Part shown: piece by piece, positions 26,311 to 33,729 of the stretch
Layout: each line of letters begins with the position of its first letter
Position numbering within the stretch: the first letter of the stretch is position 1
Origin: Microvirga arvi
Lineage (GTDB): Bacteria > Pseudomonadota > Alphaproteobacteria > Rhizobiales > Beijerinckiaceae
DNA length: 64,000 nucleotides
Direction: 5' to 3'
Assembly (NCBI RefSeq): GCF_016892765.1
Contig: NZ_JAFEMD010000008.1
Span: forward strand, 86,535 to 150,534
Notes under the pieces: generated by a model
What the model saw: only the letters and a program-made list of their open reading frames with translations
Database searches by the model: none
What the model was told of the DNA's origin: nothing
Translations under genes and position numbers: made by a program

Positions 26311-26715
26311 TTAGCGGATGACCTGGACGATGCGGCGGGTGCCGGGCTCGACCAGAACCGGGGTGTCATTGACGACCGTGTAGCGGTAGTTGCTCACGCC
26401 GTACTGGGCCGGAACCTCATAGTACTGCACGCCGGAAGCCGGGAGGGTCGCACCGACACGAACCTCTTCCTGATAGCGGTAGGACGGAACGCCCTGGGTC
26501 ACCACATACTGGCGGAACTGCGGCTGCTGCTGGTCGGCAAGGCCGCCCACGATCGCGCCCGTCACGCCGCCGACTGCCGCGCCGATGGGGCCGCCGACAA
26601 TGGCGCCGCCGACGGCACCGGTGGTCGCACCGGCCGCTGCGCCGCCCTGAGCGAAGGCGCTCACCGGGGCGAGAACCGCAAGAACAGCGCCTGCAAACAA
26701 GATCTTCTTCGACAT
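26311..26715 (-). CDS. DUF1236 domain secreted protein
   Basis: A 134-residue exported protein with a signal peptide (about residues 1-22, ending AFA), a long glycine zipper (GAVGGAIVGGPIGAAVGG, about residues 32-60) and a C-terminal DUF1236 domain (VRVGATLPASGVQYYEVPAQYGVSNYRYTVVNDTPVLVEPGTRRIVQVI). The zipper suggests insertion into or stacking at a membrane. The family is widespread in Hyphomicrobiales with unknown function. Single gene. Confidence 0.88.
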   Translation of the reverse strand: MSKKILFAGAVLAVLAPVSAFAQGGAAAGATTGAVGGAIVGGPIGAAVGGVTGAIVGGLADQQQPQFRQYVVTQGVPSYRYQEEVRVGATLPASGVQYYEVPAQYGVSNYRYTVVNDTPVLVEPGTRRIVQVIR

Positions 26716-27214
26716 TTGTCAGCTCCTTACTTGTGAAGTCTGGAGCTTAACGGCCAAGCAGGGGGGTGGTTCCGTCCCCCGGAAGCAGTTTCAGCACACG
26801 AATTGTGAATAAGACAGTACGGATTTTACAGGTCATCGTGCAGCTCCGGGCCGAAAGCTTGAGGTTGGTCGCATCGCGGCAGGGAAGTCATGCCAGCGCC
26901 TGCGCTCGTCTATGAAGCTGGCGAACCGTCGAGCGAGCTTGGCCTCTGGCAAATCAAGACGAGGGATGCCAAGGCGGAGATGTATCCATCTGTTATTGAC
27001 GACCGTCGCAGCCCTGAGGAAAGCCTGTAAGCCGGCTCTCCTGTGCCTTAAACCCTGCATTCTGGGGTGTTTCACCGAGAGAATGACAAAAAACACGGTG
27101 GGAAGAGGGCAGGAATTAGGAAATCAGTACTTGCTCTGATACAGGTGAACAATATTAAGATGTCTTCAACCCTCAAGCGCAGTGCTGCAGGAATAGGCTG
27201 ATAAGGAGTCAGGC
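26716..27214. other. intergenic region of about 500 bases
   Basis: It holds the upstream regions of the DUF1236 gene (minus) and the ParA gene (plus, with AAGGAG before ATG 27215). A 46-codon plus-strand reading frame at 26890-27030 has a poorly spaced Shine-Dalgarno-like GGGAAG and no recognisable similarity; I do not call it a gene. Nothing else is evident. Confidence 0.5.
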
Positions 27215-27889
27215 ATGAATGTGCTGGTCTTTGCTTCGCGGAAAGGCGGCTCGGGAAAGAGCACGCTCGCTGCTCATCTCGCAAGTTATATCGCCAACCC
27301 TTCACGCCCTACGTTGCTGATCGACAACGATCCGCAGGGGTCCTTGTCCTTGTGGCACAGGATCCGCAATCAGGACTATCTTGGCCTCAAGCACAACGTC
27401 CGCAACATTGCGGATGCGATCAGGGACGCCAAGCGCGAGGGCTACGAGTGGGTTCTCGTCGATACGCCCCCGAACAAGTCCTCCATCGTTGCCGAGGCGA
27501 TCAAGCAGGCCACCCTCGTGATCATTCCGACGCGGGCGAGCCTGTTCGACATCGCTGCCTTGCAGGATACGGTCGCGATCGCCCGTGAGCATCGCAAGCC
27601 CTACGCTGCCGTGATCAACGCCGCTCCGGCCAGGCACGGGGACAACGAGGCCCATGTGGTGGCCGACGCACGTGGAGCCCTGAATGCGCTCCAGGTTCCC
27701 GTCTGGGCCGGCCAGATCACCCACCGGCCGGAACTGACGCTGTCTCTCTCTACCGGCGAAGGCGCCCGGGAGTACGATGCCAATTCGCAGGGCGCCGACG
27801 AGATCGGCCGTCTCTGGACGGCGCTCGAGCGCTCGCTCAACGCGATCCATAACACCTACAGAAAATCGGGCTCTTCGCGCGCCGCGTGA
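27215..27889 (+). CDS. orphan ParA-family ATPase
   Basis: A 224-residue MinD/ParA ATPase with a deviant Walker A KGGSGKST (residues 10-17), switch I-type LLIDNDPQGSLSLWH and Walker B-like WVLVDTPPNK. No ParB, parS or replication gene is nearby, so it is not a plasmid partition pair. Orphan ParAs of this length position protein arrays, flagella or other cargo in alphaproteobacteria. Its cargo cannot be read from context. A terminator follows. Confidence 0.88.
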   Translation: MNVLVFASRKGGSGKSTLAAHLASYIANPSRPTLLIDNDPQGSLSLWHRIRNQDYLGLKHNVRNIADAIRDAKREGYEWVLVDTPPNKSSIVAEAIKQATLVIIPTRASLFDIAALQDTVAIAREHRKPYAAVINAAPARHGDNEAHVVADARGALNALQVPVWAGQITHRPELTLSLSTGEGAREYDANSQGADEIGRLWTALERSLNAIHNTYRKSGSSRAA

Positions 27890-27914
27890 GGCATCGGCTT
27901 TCGGAACCATGAAA

Positions 27915-27940
27915 AAGGGCGGCCTCAGGCCGCCCTTCTT
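27915..27940. terminator. terminator between parA-like gene and metY
   Basis: An 8-bp stem (27917-27924 with 27928-27935) and 3-base loop, extended by A/T pairs, between convergent genes. Confidence 0.85.
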
Positions 27941-27961
27941 GTTCGGTGCGATACGCGCGAC

Positions 27962-29245
27962 TTACGCCGCATCCAGCGCCTGATTGAGATCGTCGATCAA
28001 GTCTTCCGTATCCTCGAGGCCGATCGACAGGCGCACCACTTCGGGACCGGCGCCGGCCTGCGTCTTCTGCTCGTCGGTGAGCTGGCGATGCGTGGTCGAG
28101 GCCGGGTGGATCACCAGGGAGCGGGTATCGCCGATATTGGCCAGGTGCGAGAACAGCTTGAGGTTAGACACCAGCTTCACGCCGGCCTCGTAGCCGCCCT
28201 TGAGGCCGAAGGTGAACACCGCTCCGGCGCCTTTGGGGCAGTACTGCTTGGCGAGGTTGTGGTAGCGATCCGAACGCAGGCCCGGATAGCTGACCCAGGA
28301 AACCTTGCTGTGGCTCGCCAGATGCTCGGCCACGGCGAGGGTGTTGTCCGAATGGCGCTGCATGCGCAGCGGCAGGGTCTCGATGCCGTTGAGGATGAGG
28401 AAGGCGTTGAAGGGCGACAGGGCAGGGCCGAGGTCGCGCAGGCCGAGCACACGGCAGGCGATGGCGAAGCCGAAATTCCCAAAAGTCTCGCCCAGAACCA
28501 TCCCGGCATATTCCGGACGCGGCTTCGAGAGCATCGGGTAGCGGTCGTCGCCGGCAAAGTTGAACGAACCACCGTCCACGATAAGGCCGCCGACCGAGTT
28601 GCCATGGCCGCCGAGGAACTTGGTGGCCGAGTGCACGATGATGTCCGCCCCGTACTCGAAGGGCTTGATGAGGTAGGGCGTCGCCATCGTGTTGTCGACG
28701 ATGAACGGGATGCGGTGTCTCTTGGCAATGGCCGCGATGGCCTGAAGATCGACGATCACGCCGCCCGGATTGGCAATCGATTCGACGAAGATCGCCTTCG
28801 TCTTGGGGGTGATGGCCGCCTCGAAGGACGAGGGGTCGTCCGAATCGGCCCAGACAACGTTCCAGCCGAAGTTTTTGTAGGCGTGGTTGAACTGATTGAT
28901 CGATCCGCCATAGAGCTTCTTGGCTGCGATGAATTCGTCTCCTGGCTGAAGCAGGGTATGGAATGTGAGGAACTCCGCTGCGTGGCCTGACGCAACGGCA
29001 AGGGCCGCCGTGCCGCCCTCAAGCGCTGCGACACGCTCCTCGAGAACCGAACAGGTCGGGTTGCCGATGCGGGAATAGATGTTGCCGAATGCCTGCAGGC
29101 CAAAGAGCGACGCCGCGTGGTCTACATCGTCAAAGACGAAGGACGTGGTCTGGTAGATCGGCGTCGCGCGGGCGCCGGTCGCTGCATCGGGGGCGGCCCC
29201 CGCATGAATGGCGAGCGTGTTGAAACCTGGCAGACGGTCGGTCAT
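27962..29245 (-). CDS. metY: O-acetylhomoserine sulfhydrylase
   Basis: A 427-residue Cys/Met-metabolism PLP enzyme. It joins O-acetylhomoserine with sulphide to give homocysteine (or a related exchange with cysteine). Evidence: the N-terminal FNTLAIHAGAAPDAATGARATPIYQTTSF pattern, RIGNPTCSVLEERVAALEGG, and the Schiff-base lysine in HSATKFLGGHGNSVGG. Length and the O-acetylhomoserine-type C-terminus distinguish it from cystathionine synthases. The promoter region carries an inverted repeat between candidate -35 and -10 boxes. Confidence 0.93.
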   Translation of the reverse strand: MTDRLPGFNTLAIHAGAAPDAATGARATPIYQTTSFVFDDVDHAASLFGLQAFGNIYSRIGNPTCSVLEERVAALEGGTAALAVASGHAAEFLTFHTLLQPGDEFIAAKKLYGGSINQFNHAYKNFGWNVVWADSDDPSSFEAAITPKTKAIFVESIANPGGVIVDLQAIAAIAKRHRIPFIVDNTMATPYLIKPFEYGADIIVHSATKFLGGHGNSVGGLIVDGGSFNFAGDDRYPMLSKPRPEYAGMVLGETFGNFGFAIACRVLGLRDLGPALSPFNAFLILNGIETLPLRMQRHSDNTLAVAEHLASHSKVSWVSYPGLRSDRYHNLAKQYCPKGAGAVFTFGLKGGYEAGVKLVSNLKLFSHLANIGDTRSLVIHPASTTHRQLTDEQKTQAGAGPEVVRLSIGLEDTEDLIDDLNQALDAA

Positions 29246-29285
29246 GGCAGCAGCCTTTTCTTCTCAAGGGCGACATTATGTTCTC

Positions 29286-29314
29286 TTTAAAGAACGAAAC
29301 GTTCGTCCGGTCAA
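29286..29314 (-). promoter_or_regulatory. metY promoter with embedded inverted repeat
   Basis: On the minus strand TTGACC (29309-29314) and TTTAAA (29286-29291) are spaced by 17 bases. Between them lies the inverted repeat ACGAA-3-TTCGT (29294-29306). The arrangement suggests a repressor site inside the promoter; the regulator is not known. No SAM-II riboswitch-like sequence is visible in the short leader. Confidence 0.45.
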
Positions 29315-29344
29315 GGAGGCCGTCTAAGCGGTTTCCGGTACGCT

Positions 29345-29869
29345 TTAAGAGCGATTGAGGCTGAGCTTCTGGAAGCCTTTTCCCGACAGAACCGGCTTCT
29401 TGGAGCTGATCATCCGTGAGTTGACACCCTGCCAGGAAATTTCGCCGGAGAGGCGGCCGAACTCGATCTTCGGGCAGCGATCCATCACGACCTTCAGGCC
29501 CTTGGCCTCAGCCTTGCCTGCGGCCTCGTCGTTGCGCACCGAAAGCTGCATCCAAAGAACCTTCGGCAGCGGGTCGAGTGCCAGCGCCTCGTCCGTGATC
29601 GGCCCTGCCGCTTCCGAGTTGCGGAAGATCTCGACCATGTCGATTGGGACAGGCACGTCCTTCAGGGAGGCGTAGACCGGCTTGCCGAGAAGCTCAGTGC
29701 CGGCCAGGCCGGGATTGATCGGGATCACGTCGTAGCCCCGCTCCAGCAGGTACTTGGTCACGATCCAGCTCGGACGCGCCGGATTCTGCGAGGCGCCGAC
29801 CAGGGCGATGGTCTTCACGCTGTTGAGGATGCCGCGGATGTATTCGTTTTGATAATTGTCGTGATTCAT
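29345..29869 (-). CDS. CoA-binding domain protein (YccU-like)
   Basis: A 174-residue Rossmann-fold protein with IALVGASQNPARPSWIVTKYLLERGYDVIPINPG at the N-terminus and VLWMQLSVRN and MDRCPKIEF near the end, as in the YccU/CoA_binding_2 family. These bind CoA derivatives; the physiological role is unclear. ATG 29869 is chosen over a much longer frame because family similarity begins there. It diverges from a thioesterase gene, another CoA-linked function. Confidence 0.87.
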   Translation of the reverse strand: MNHDNYQNEYIRGILNSVKTIALVGASQNPARPSWIVTKYLLERGYDVIPINPGLAGTELLGKPVYASLKDVPVPIDMVEIFRNSEAAGPITDEALALDPLPKVLWMQLSVRNDEAAGKAEAKGLKVVMDRCPKIEFGRLSGEISWQGVNSRMISSKKPVLSGKGFQKLSLNRS

Positions 29870-29920
29870 GAACGGAACGTATGGGATAGGGCAGGGCAGT
29901 TCAATGAGCATCGCAGATTC

Positions 29921-30358
29921 ATGGCAGCGCACCACCCCATCATGACCCGCGACGAGCTGACGGCTTTCCTCGACCGCGAGTTCCCGCAGATCCACATCGG
30001 CGGGCAGACCTATTTCGTGGATGAGGTCGGGCCCCTCTCGGCGCGGATGCGGATGAGCTACCACGAGCGCCATATTCGGCCGGGAGGAACGATCTCAGGA
30101 CCAGCCATGATGGCACTGGCGGACCTCGCCCTCTATGTGGCGATCTTGGCCCATATCGGCCCTGTGGCGCTTGCCGTCACCACGAGCCTGAACTTCAACT
30201 TTCTGCGGAAGCCCGAGCAGCGGGACCTTGTCGCCGATTGCCGGCTGCTGAAGCTGGGCAAGCGGTTGGCAGTCGGCGACGTCTCCATCTATTCGGAGGG
30301 CAGCTCCGACGTGGTCTGCCACGCGACCGGGACCTATTCGATCCCGGACCGCCGCTGA
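29921..30358 (+). CDS. PaaI-type hotdog thioesterase
   Basis: A hotdog-fold acyl-CoA thioesterase-like protein of 145 residues. Visible marks are the HIRPGGTISGPAMMALADLALYVAI helix, where the catalytic acidic residue sits, and VTTSLNFNFLRKPEQRDLVADCRLLKLGKRLAVGDV. The start could be 29921 or 29942. It diverges from the CoA-binding gene with about 50 bases between starts, so they probably share control. Confidence 0.85.
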   Translation: MAAHHPIMTRDELTAFLDREFPQIHIGGQTYFVDEVGPLSARMRMSYHERHIRPGGTISGPAMMALADLALYVAILAHIGPVALAVTTSLNFNFLRKPEQRDLVADCRLLKLGKRLAVGDVSIYSEGSSDVVCHATGTYSIPDRR

Positions 30359-30373
30359 TGCCGACGTGAGCGT

Positions 30374-31000
30374 TCAAGCCTTCGGCGGCAGGAGCGCATC
30401 GTCGATTGCACGGGCCTTGAGGGCGGCGGGACGGTTGCCGATCCGGTTCCAGTAGGCCTCGAAGGCGGGCCGCTTCTCCAAGGTCCCGAACATCATGCCC
30501 CAGCCGATCTGGGAGCCGACATAGACATCGGCGGCGCTGAACTGATCGCCTGCGATGTACTCGGACTGGGAGACCGCATATTCCAGCGCGTTCAGCACAT
30601 TCTCGATGGAGCCGTAGCCTATCATGCCCTGCCGCTCCGGCGGCACCTCGAAGCCGAAAGCTTTGTTGCTCAGGGCGGCCTCGACCGGCCCCGCTGCAAA
30701 GAACATCCAGCGGTAATATGTGCCCCGGTGAGGATCTCCGGGTGGTGGCGCCAGTCTCGCATTGGGAAAGGCATCGGCCAGATAGGCGCAGATCGCCGCC
30801 GCCTCGGTGACGACCGTTCCCTCATGAAGGATCGCGGGCACCTTGCCCATGGGATTGATCGCGCGGTAGCCGGGGGCCTTCATCTCTGGTCCGAAGGCCA
30901 GAACCTCTGTCCGATAGGCGCAGCCCGTTTCCTCCAGCATCCAGCGCACGATCCGCCCGCGCGACATGGGATTCGTGAAGAAGATCAATTCATCAGCCAT
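30374..31000 (-). CDS. glutathione S-transferase family protein
   Basis: A 208-residue GST. The N-terminal thioredoxin-like domain begins LIFFTNPMSRGRIVRWMLEE, with GKVPAILHEGTVVTEAAAICAYLAD giving the cis-Pro and glutathione-binding Glu/Ser; the all-helical C-terminal domain follows (FSAADVYVGSQIGWGM). The family conjugates or reduces electrophiles with glutathione. The specific substrate is unknown. Confidence 0.9.
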   Translation of the reverse strand: MADELIFFTNPMSRGRIVRWMLEETGCAYRTEVLAFGPEMKAPGYRAINPMGKVPAILHEGTVVTEAAAICAYLADAFPNARLAPPPGDPHRGTYYRWMFFAAGPVEAALSNKAFGFEVPPERQGMIGYGSIENVLNALEYAVSQSEYIAGDQFSAADVYVGSQIGWGMMFGTLEKRPAFEAYWNRIGNRPAALKARAIDDALLPPKA

Positions 31001-31187
31001 GGAGTGCCCCTCTTTCTAGCTGCGGAACCGATTGTGCCCTAGTCTGCCGGCTAAGCATAGCCTCGGCACATCCAAGCTTAAATTCATGTGGTTTCTAATT
31101 ACCTCATATGCGGTATTTAAATACCTGATGACGATAAGTAATTGAATTAAATGCAGATTTAAGGTCTGCCGACCAGTTGGTTTCGTG
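31001..31187. other. AT-rich intergenic region with 14-bp palindrome
   Basis: Between the GST and rplM promoters. It contains the perfect palindrome GGTATTTAAATACC at 31112-31125, preceded by TACC-8-GGTA, a likely protein-binding site. No coding sequence is evident. Confidence 0.55.
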
Positions 31188-31216
31188 TTGACTTGCCCAT
31201 ATGAAAATACTAAACA
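31188..31216 (+). promoter_or_regulatory. rplM-rpsI promoter
   Basis: TTGACT (31188-31193), a 17-base spacer and TAAACA (31211-31216). Transcription would start near 31223, leaving a leader of about 70 bases before rplM. Confidence 0.55.
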
Positions 31217-31227
31217 GCTCTCACTCG

Positions 31228-31246
31228 CCGCCGCATTTCGCGGCGG
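31228..31246 (+). promoter_or_regulatory. hairpin in the rplM leader
   Basis: A 7-bp GC stem (31228-31234 with 31240-31246) with loop ATTTC, followed by TTTG, in the short leader of the L13-S9 operon. It could be an autoregulatory ribosomal-protein leader or partial attenuator; I do not recognise a catalogued motif. Confidence 0.4.
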
Positions 31247-31295
31247 TTTGTCGTTTCAGAACCTGAGCCATATGGCTCTAACGGGATACAGCGCA

Positions 31296-31760
31296 ATGAA
31301 GACTACAACTTCGCTGAAGCCCGCCGAGGTCGAGAAGAAGTGGGTTGTGATCGACGCGAAGGGCCTCGTTGTAGGCCGTCTCGCTTCGGTCGTTGCCATG
31401 CGCCTGCGTGGCAAGCACAAGGCGAACTACACGCCCCACGTCGACTGCGGCGACAACGTCATCGTCATCAACGCCGACAAGGTGGTGTTCACCGGCCGCA
31501 AGCGCGAGCAGAAGGTGTACTACCACCACACCGGTTATCCGGGCGGCATCAAGGAGCGCACCGCGAAGTTCATTCTCGACGGTCGCTTCCCCGAGCGCGT
31601 GGTCGAGAAGGCTGTGGAGCGCATGCTCCCCCGAGGCCCGCTCTTCCGTCAAATCATGGGCAACCTGCGCGTCTACAAAGGCGCTGAGCATCCGCATACG
31701 GCTCAGCAGCCGGAAGCGCTGGATGTTGGTGCCCTCAACAGCAAGAACGTGAGGGCTTAA
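31296..31760 (+). CDS. rplM: 50S ribosomal protein L13
   Basis: A 154-residue L13 with the expected [29 protein letters not shown] opening, [19 protein letters not shown] and the C-terminal [36 protein letters not shown] 31296 gives the usual length for this order; codons upstream belong to the leader. It forms the conserved rplM-rpsI operon with the S9 gene four bases downstream. Confidence 0.98.
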   Translation: MKTTTSLKPAEVEKKWVVIDAKGLVVGRLASVVAMRLRGKHKANYTPHVDCGDNVIVINADKVVFTGRKREQKVYYHHTGYPGGIKERTAKFILDGRFPERVVEKAVERMLPRGPLFRQIMGNLRVYKGAEHPHTAQQPEALDVGALNSKNVRA

Positions 31761-31764
31761 ATCC

Positions 31765-32241
31765 ATGGCGACCCTTCAGTCTCTCGCCGATCTGGGCCAG
31801 AACCCCCAGACCGCCGCTCCGGAAGCTCCGAAGCACGTCCAGAAGCTCGATACGCTCGGCCGCGCCTATGCCACCGGCAAGCGCAAGGACGCGGTTGCCC
31901 GCGTCTGGATCAAGCCCGGCTCCGGCAAGATCGTCATCAACGGCCGTGCGGTCGAGGTGTACTTCGCCCGCCCCGTGCTCCGCATGATCCTGGCGCAGCC
32001 GCTCCAGATCGCCCAGCGCGAAGGCCAGTACGACATCACCGTCAACGTTGACGGCGGCGGTCTCTCCGGCCAGGCCGGCGCGGTCCGTCACGGCCTCGCC
32101 AAGGCGCTGACCTACTACGAGCCGGACCTTCGCGGCCCGCTCAAGAAGGAAGGCTTCCTGACCCGCGATCCGCGCGTCGTCGAGCGTAAGAAGTACGGCA
32201 AGAAGAAGGCCCGCCGCAGCTTCCAGTTCTCGAAGCGCTAA
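31765..32241 (+). CDS. rpsI: 30S ribosomal protein S9
   Basis: A 158-residue S9. [20 protein letters not shown] and the C-terminal [25 protein letters not shown] tail, whose last Lys-Arg reaches the ribosomal P site, are diagnostic. An N-terminal extension of about 30 residues before the core is normal in alphaproteobacteria. It is followed by a strong terminator. Confidence 0.98.
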   Translation: MATLQSLADLGQNPQTAAPEAPKHVQKLDTLGRAYATGKRKDAVARVWIKPGSGKIVINGRAVEVYFARPVLRMILAQPLQIAQREGQYDITVNVDGGGLSGQAGAVRHGLAKALTYYEPDLRGPLKKEGFLTRDPRVVERKKYGKKKARRSFQFSKR

Positions 32242-32266
32242 GGCTCCTTCAGCCAAAGATTTTGGA

Positions 32267-32293
32267 AAGGGCGGCTCTCGGGCCGCCCTTTTT
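32267..32293 (+). terminator. rho-independent terminator of rplM-rpsI
   Basis: A 7-bp GC stem (32269-32275 with 32282-32288) with A/T extension and a run of five T. Confidence 0.9.
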
Positions 32294-32316
32294 GTTTGTC
32301 TTTATGGCTGCGCTTG

Positions 32317-32346
32317 TTGACAGGGCAGGCCTTCGACCCCATACAA
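32317..32346 (+). promoter_or_regulatory. candidate argC leader promoter
   Basis: TTGACA (32317-32322), 18-base spacer, ATACAA (32341-32346). It sits between the rpsI terminator and the leader peptide, predicting a start near 32352, so the leader peptide may be translated from a leaderless or nearly leaderless mRNA. Confidence 0.5.
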
Positions 32347-32351
32347 GCGGC

Positions 32352-32411
32352 ATGAGCCAGAGCCTTTTCAGCCTCCGACGCCGAATGAATGCCGCCCCGG
32401 CGCGCGTGTGA
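32352..32411 (+). CDS. candidate arginine leader peptide (19 residues)
   Basis: A short frame, ATG to TGA, encoding MSQSLFSLRRRMNAAPARV, with three consecutive Arg codons (CGA-CGC-CGA at 32376-32384) and a fourth near the end. It is followed 27 bases later by a strong terminator hairpin and then by argC, an arginine-biosynthesis gene. This is the classical layout of a ribosome-controlled attenuator. No strong Shine-Dalgarno is visible. The call is an inference from layout; a chance frame or a small RNA are alternatives. Confidence 0.5.
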   Translation: MSQSLFSLRRRMNAAPARV

Positions 32412-32437
32412 GGACGGCTGTCTGATAGCCTGAACGC

Positions 32438-32468
32438 AAGCCGCGCCGATGCGCGGCTTTTTTGTTTT
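32438..32468 (+). terminator. terminator/attenuator upstream of argC
   Basis: A perfect 9-bp stem AAGCCGCGC/GCGCGGCTT (32438-32446 with 32451-32459), loop CGAT, then six T. It ends about 70 bases before argC with no long gene before it, so it must end a short transcript. GGCGCG at 32399-32404, inside the leader peptide frame, can pair with CGCGCC at 32442-32447 and would block the terminator. Confidence 0.8.
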
Positions 32469-32536
32469 CCCAAGAACCATATTGGCGCTATCGGCTTTGC
32501 CTAGGATCAGGCGGCCACAGGTGCAACGGATCGACC

Positions 32537-33505
32537 ATGACGACCATGACACAAAGCTCAGCAGATTTCGGCTCGAGGACAAAGACTGTCTTCATCGACG
32601 GGGAGGCGGGCACCACCGGCCTCGGCATTCGCGAGCGCCTGAAGGACGTGCCCGGCGTGGCGATCCGCAGCATCGATCCGGAGCGGCGGAAGGACCCGGC
32701 TGCCAAGCGCGAGATTCTGGCTGAGGTCGATCTGGTGGTGCTCTGCCTCCACGACGATGCAGCACGCGAGACCGTGAGCCTCGTTGAGGACTTGAGCGGC
32801 CACAAGCCCCGGATCCTCGATGCCAGCACGGCGCACCGGGTCAGTCCCGGCTGGGTCTACGGCTTTGCCGAACTCGACCGCACACAGCGCGACGCGATCG
32901 CCAAGGCCGAGCGGGTCGCCAATCCCGGCTGCTATCCGACCGGCGCGATCGCACTCGTCCGGCCTCTGGTGGATGCTGGCCTCGTCCCGGCCGATTATCC
33001 GATCAGCGTGAATGCGGTGAGTGGCTACAGCGGCGGCGGGCGCTCGATGATCGAGGCCTATGAGGCCGGCACGGCTCCGGCCTTCGAACTCTACGGCCTC
33101 GGGTTTGAGCACAAGCATGTGCCCGAGCTGCAGAAGTACACGGGCCTGATCCGGCGGCCGATTTTCATCCCCTCGGTGGGCAACTTCCGGCAGGGCATGC
33201 TGGTGAGCGTGCCGCTCCACCTCGACATGCTGCCCGGCAAGCCGAAGGCTGCGGATCTCGAGGCGGCGCTCATGGGGCACTACCAAGGCAGCGGCTTGGT
33301 CAGCGTGGTGCCTACGATCGTGGGGGAGAAGAAGGTCGGGCGTCTCGAGCCGGAGGCCCTGAACGATACGGACCGGCTCGAACTCTTCGTCTTCCAGCAC
33401 GACAGCTATAACCATGCCGTCCTGGTGGCTCGTCTCGACAATCTCGGCAAGGGCGCATCGGGCGCCGCCGTGCAGAACATCCAGCTCATGCTGGGGCTGA
33501 TCTGA
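32537..33505 (+). CDS. argC: N-acetyl-gamma-glutamyl-phosphate reductase
   Basis: A 322-residue short-type ArgC. It reduces N-acetylglutamyl-5-phosphate with NADPH in arginine synthesis. The N-terminal nucleotide fold is [14 protein letters not shown], the catalytic Cys132 is in NPGCYPTG, and [19 protein letters not shown] is typical. ATG 32537 is followed by a second ATG at 32546. It is a single gene, with a candidate attenuator directly upstream and dispersed repeats downstream. Confidence 0.95.
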   Translation: MTTMTQSSADFGSRTKTVFIDGEAGTTGLGIRERLKDVPGVAIRSIDPERRKDPAAKREILAEVDLVVLCLHDDAARETVSLVEDLSGHKPRILDASTAHRVSPGWVYGFAELDRTQRDAIAKAERVANPGCYPTGAIALVRPLVDAGLVPADYPISVNAVSGYSGGGRSMIEAYEAGTAPAFELYGLGFEHKHVPELQKYTGLIRRPIFIPSVGNFRQGMLVSVPLHLDMLPGKPKAADLEAALMGHYQGSGLVSVVPTIVGEKKVGRLEPEALNDTDRLELFVFQHDSYNHAVLVARLDNLGKGASGAAVQNIQLMLGLI

Positions 33506-33524
33506 AACAGAGCGCCACCCCCGC

Positions 33525-33680
33525 TGTCATTCCGGGGCCGCGCAGCGGAGCCCGACCCGAAGGGCCGCGCCGAAGGCGTGGAAATCCATAACCGCCAGGA
33601 TTGCAGAAAGAGGTGCAATGCTGACCGTGCTTTCCTGAAGCGTCGCGGTTATGGATCCCCGCCTTCGCGGGGATGACACG
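33525..33680. repeat. dispersed palindromic repeat element
   Basis: An approximately 155-base element with nested inverted repeats: GTCATTCC near 33526 against GGATGAC near 33671, and ATCCATAACCGC (33584-33595) against GCGGTTATGGAT (33645-33656). The CGTCAT...GGATGAC frame is shared with the elements at 42468 and 43019. It resembles the REP/RPE-like elements scattered through Hyphomicrobiales genomes, here between argC and the FAH gene. Confidence 0.75.
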
Positions 33681-33729
33681 AGGTGTTAGCGAGGCGCGAT
33701 TATGGCATAAGCGCGCTTCTCCTGATGGG

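Noticed and set aside
26890..27030. 46-codon plus-strand frame
   Set aside because: The Shine-Dalgarno-like sequence is too close to the ATG and the protein shows no recognisable feature.
29246..29344. SAM-II riboswitch before metY
   Set aside because: The leader is short and I see none of the conserved SAM-II pseudoknot sequence.
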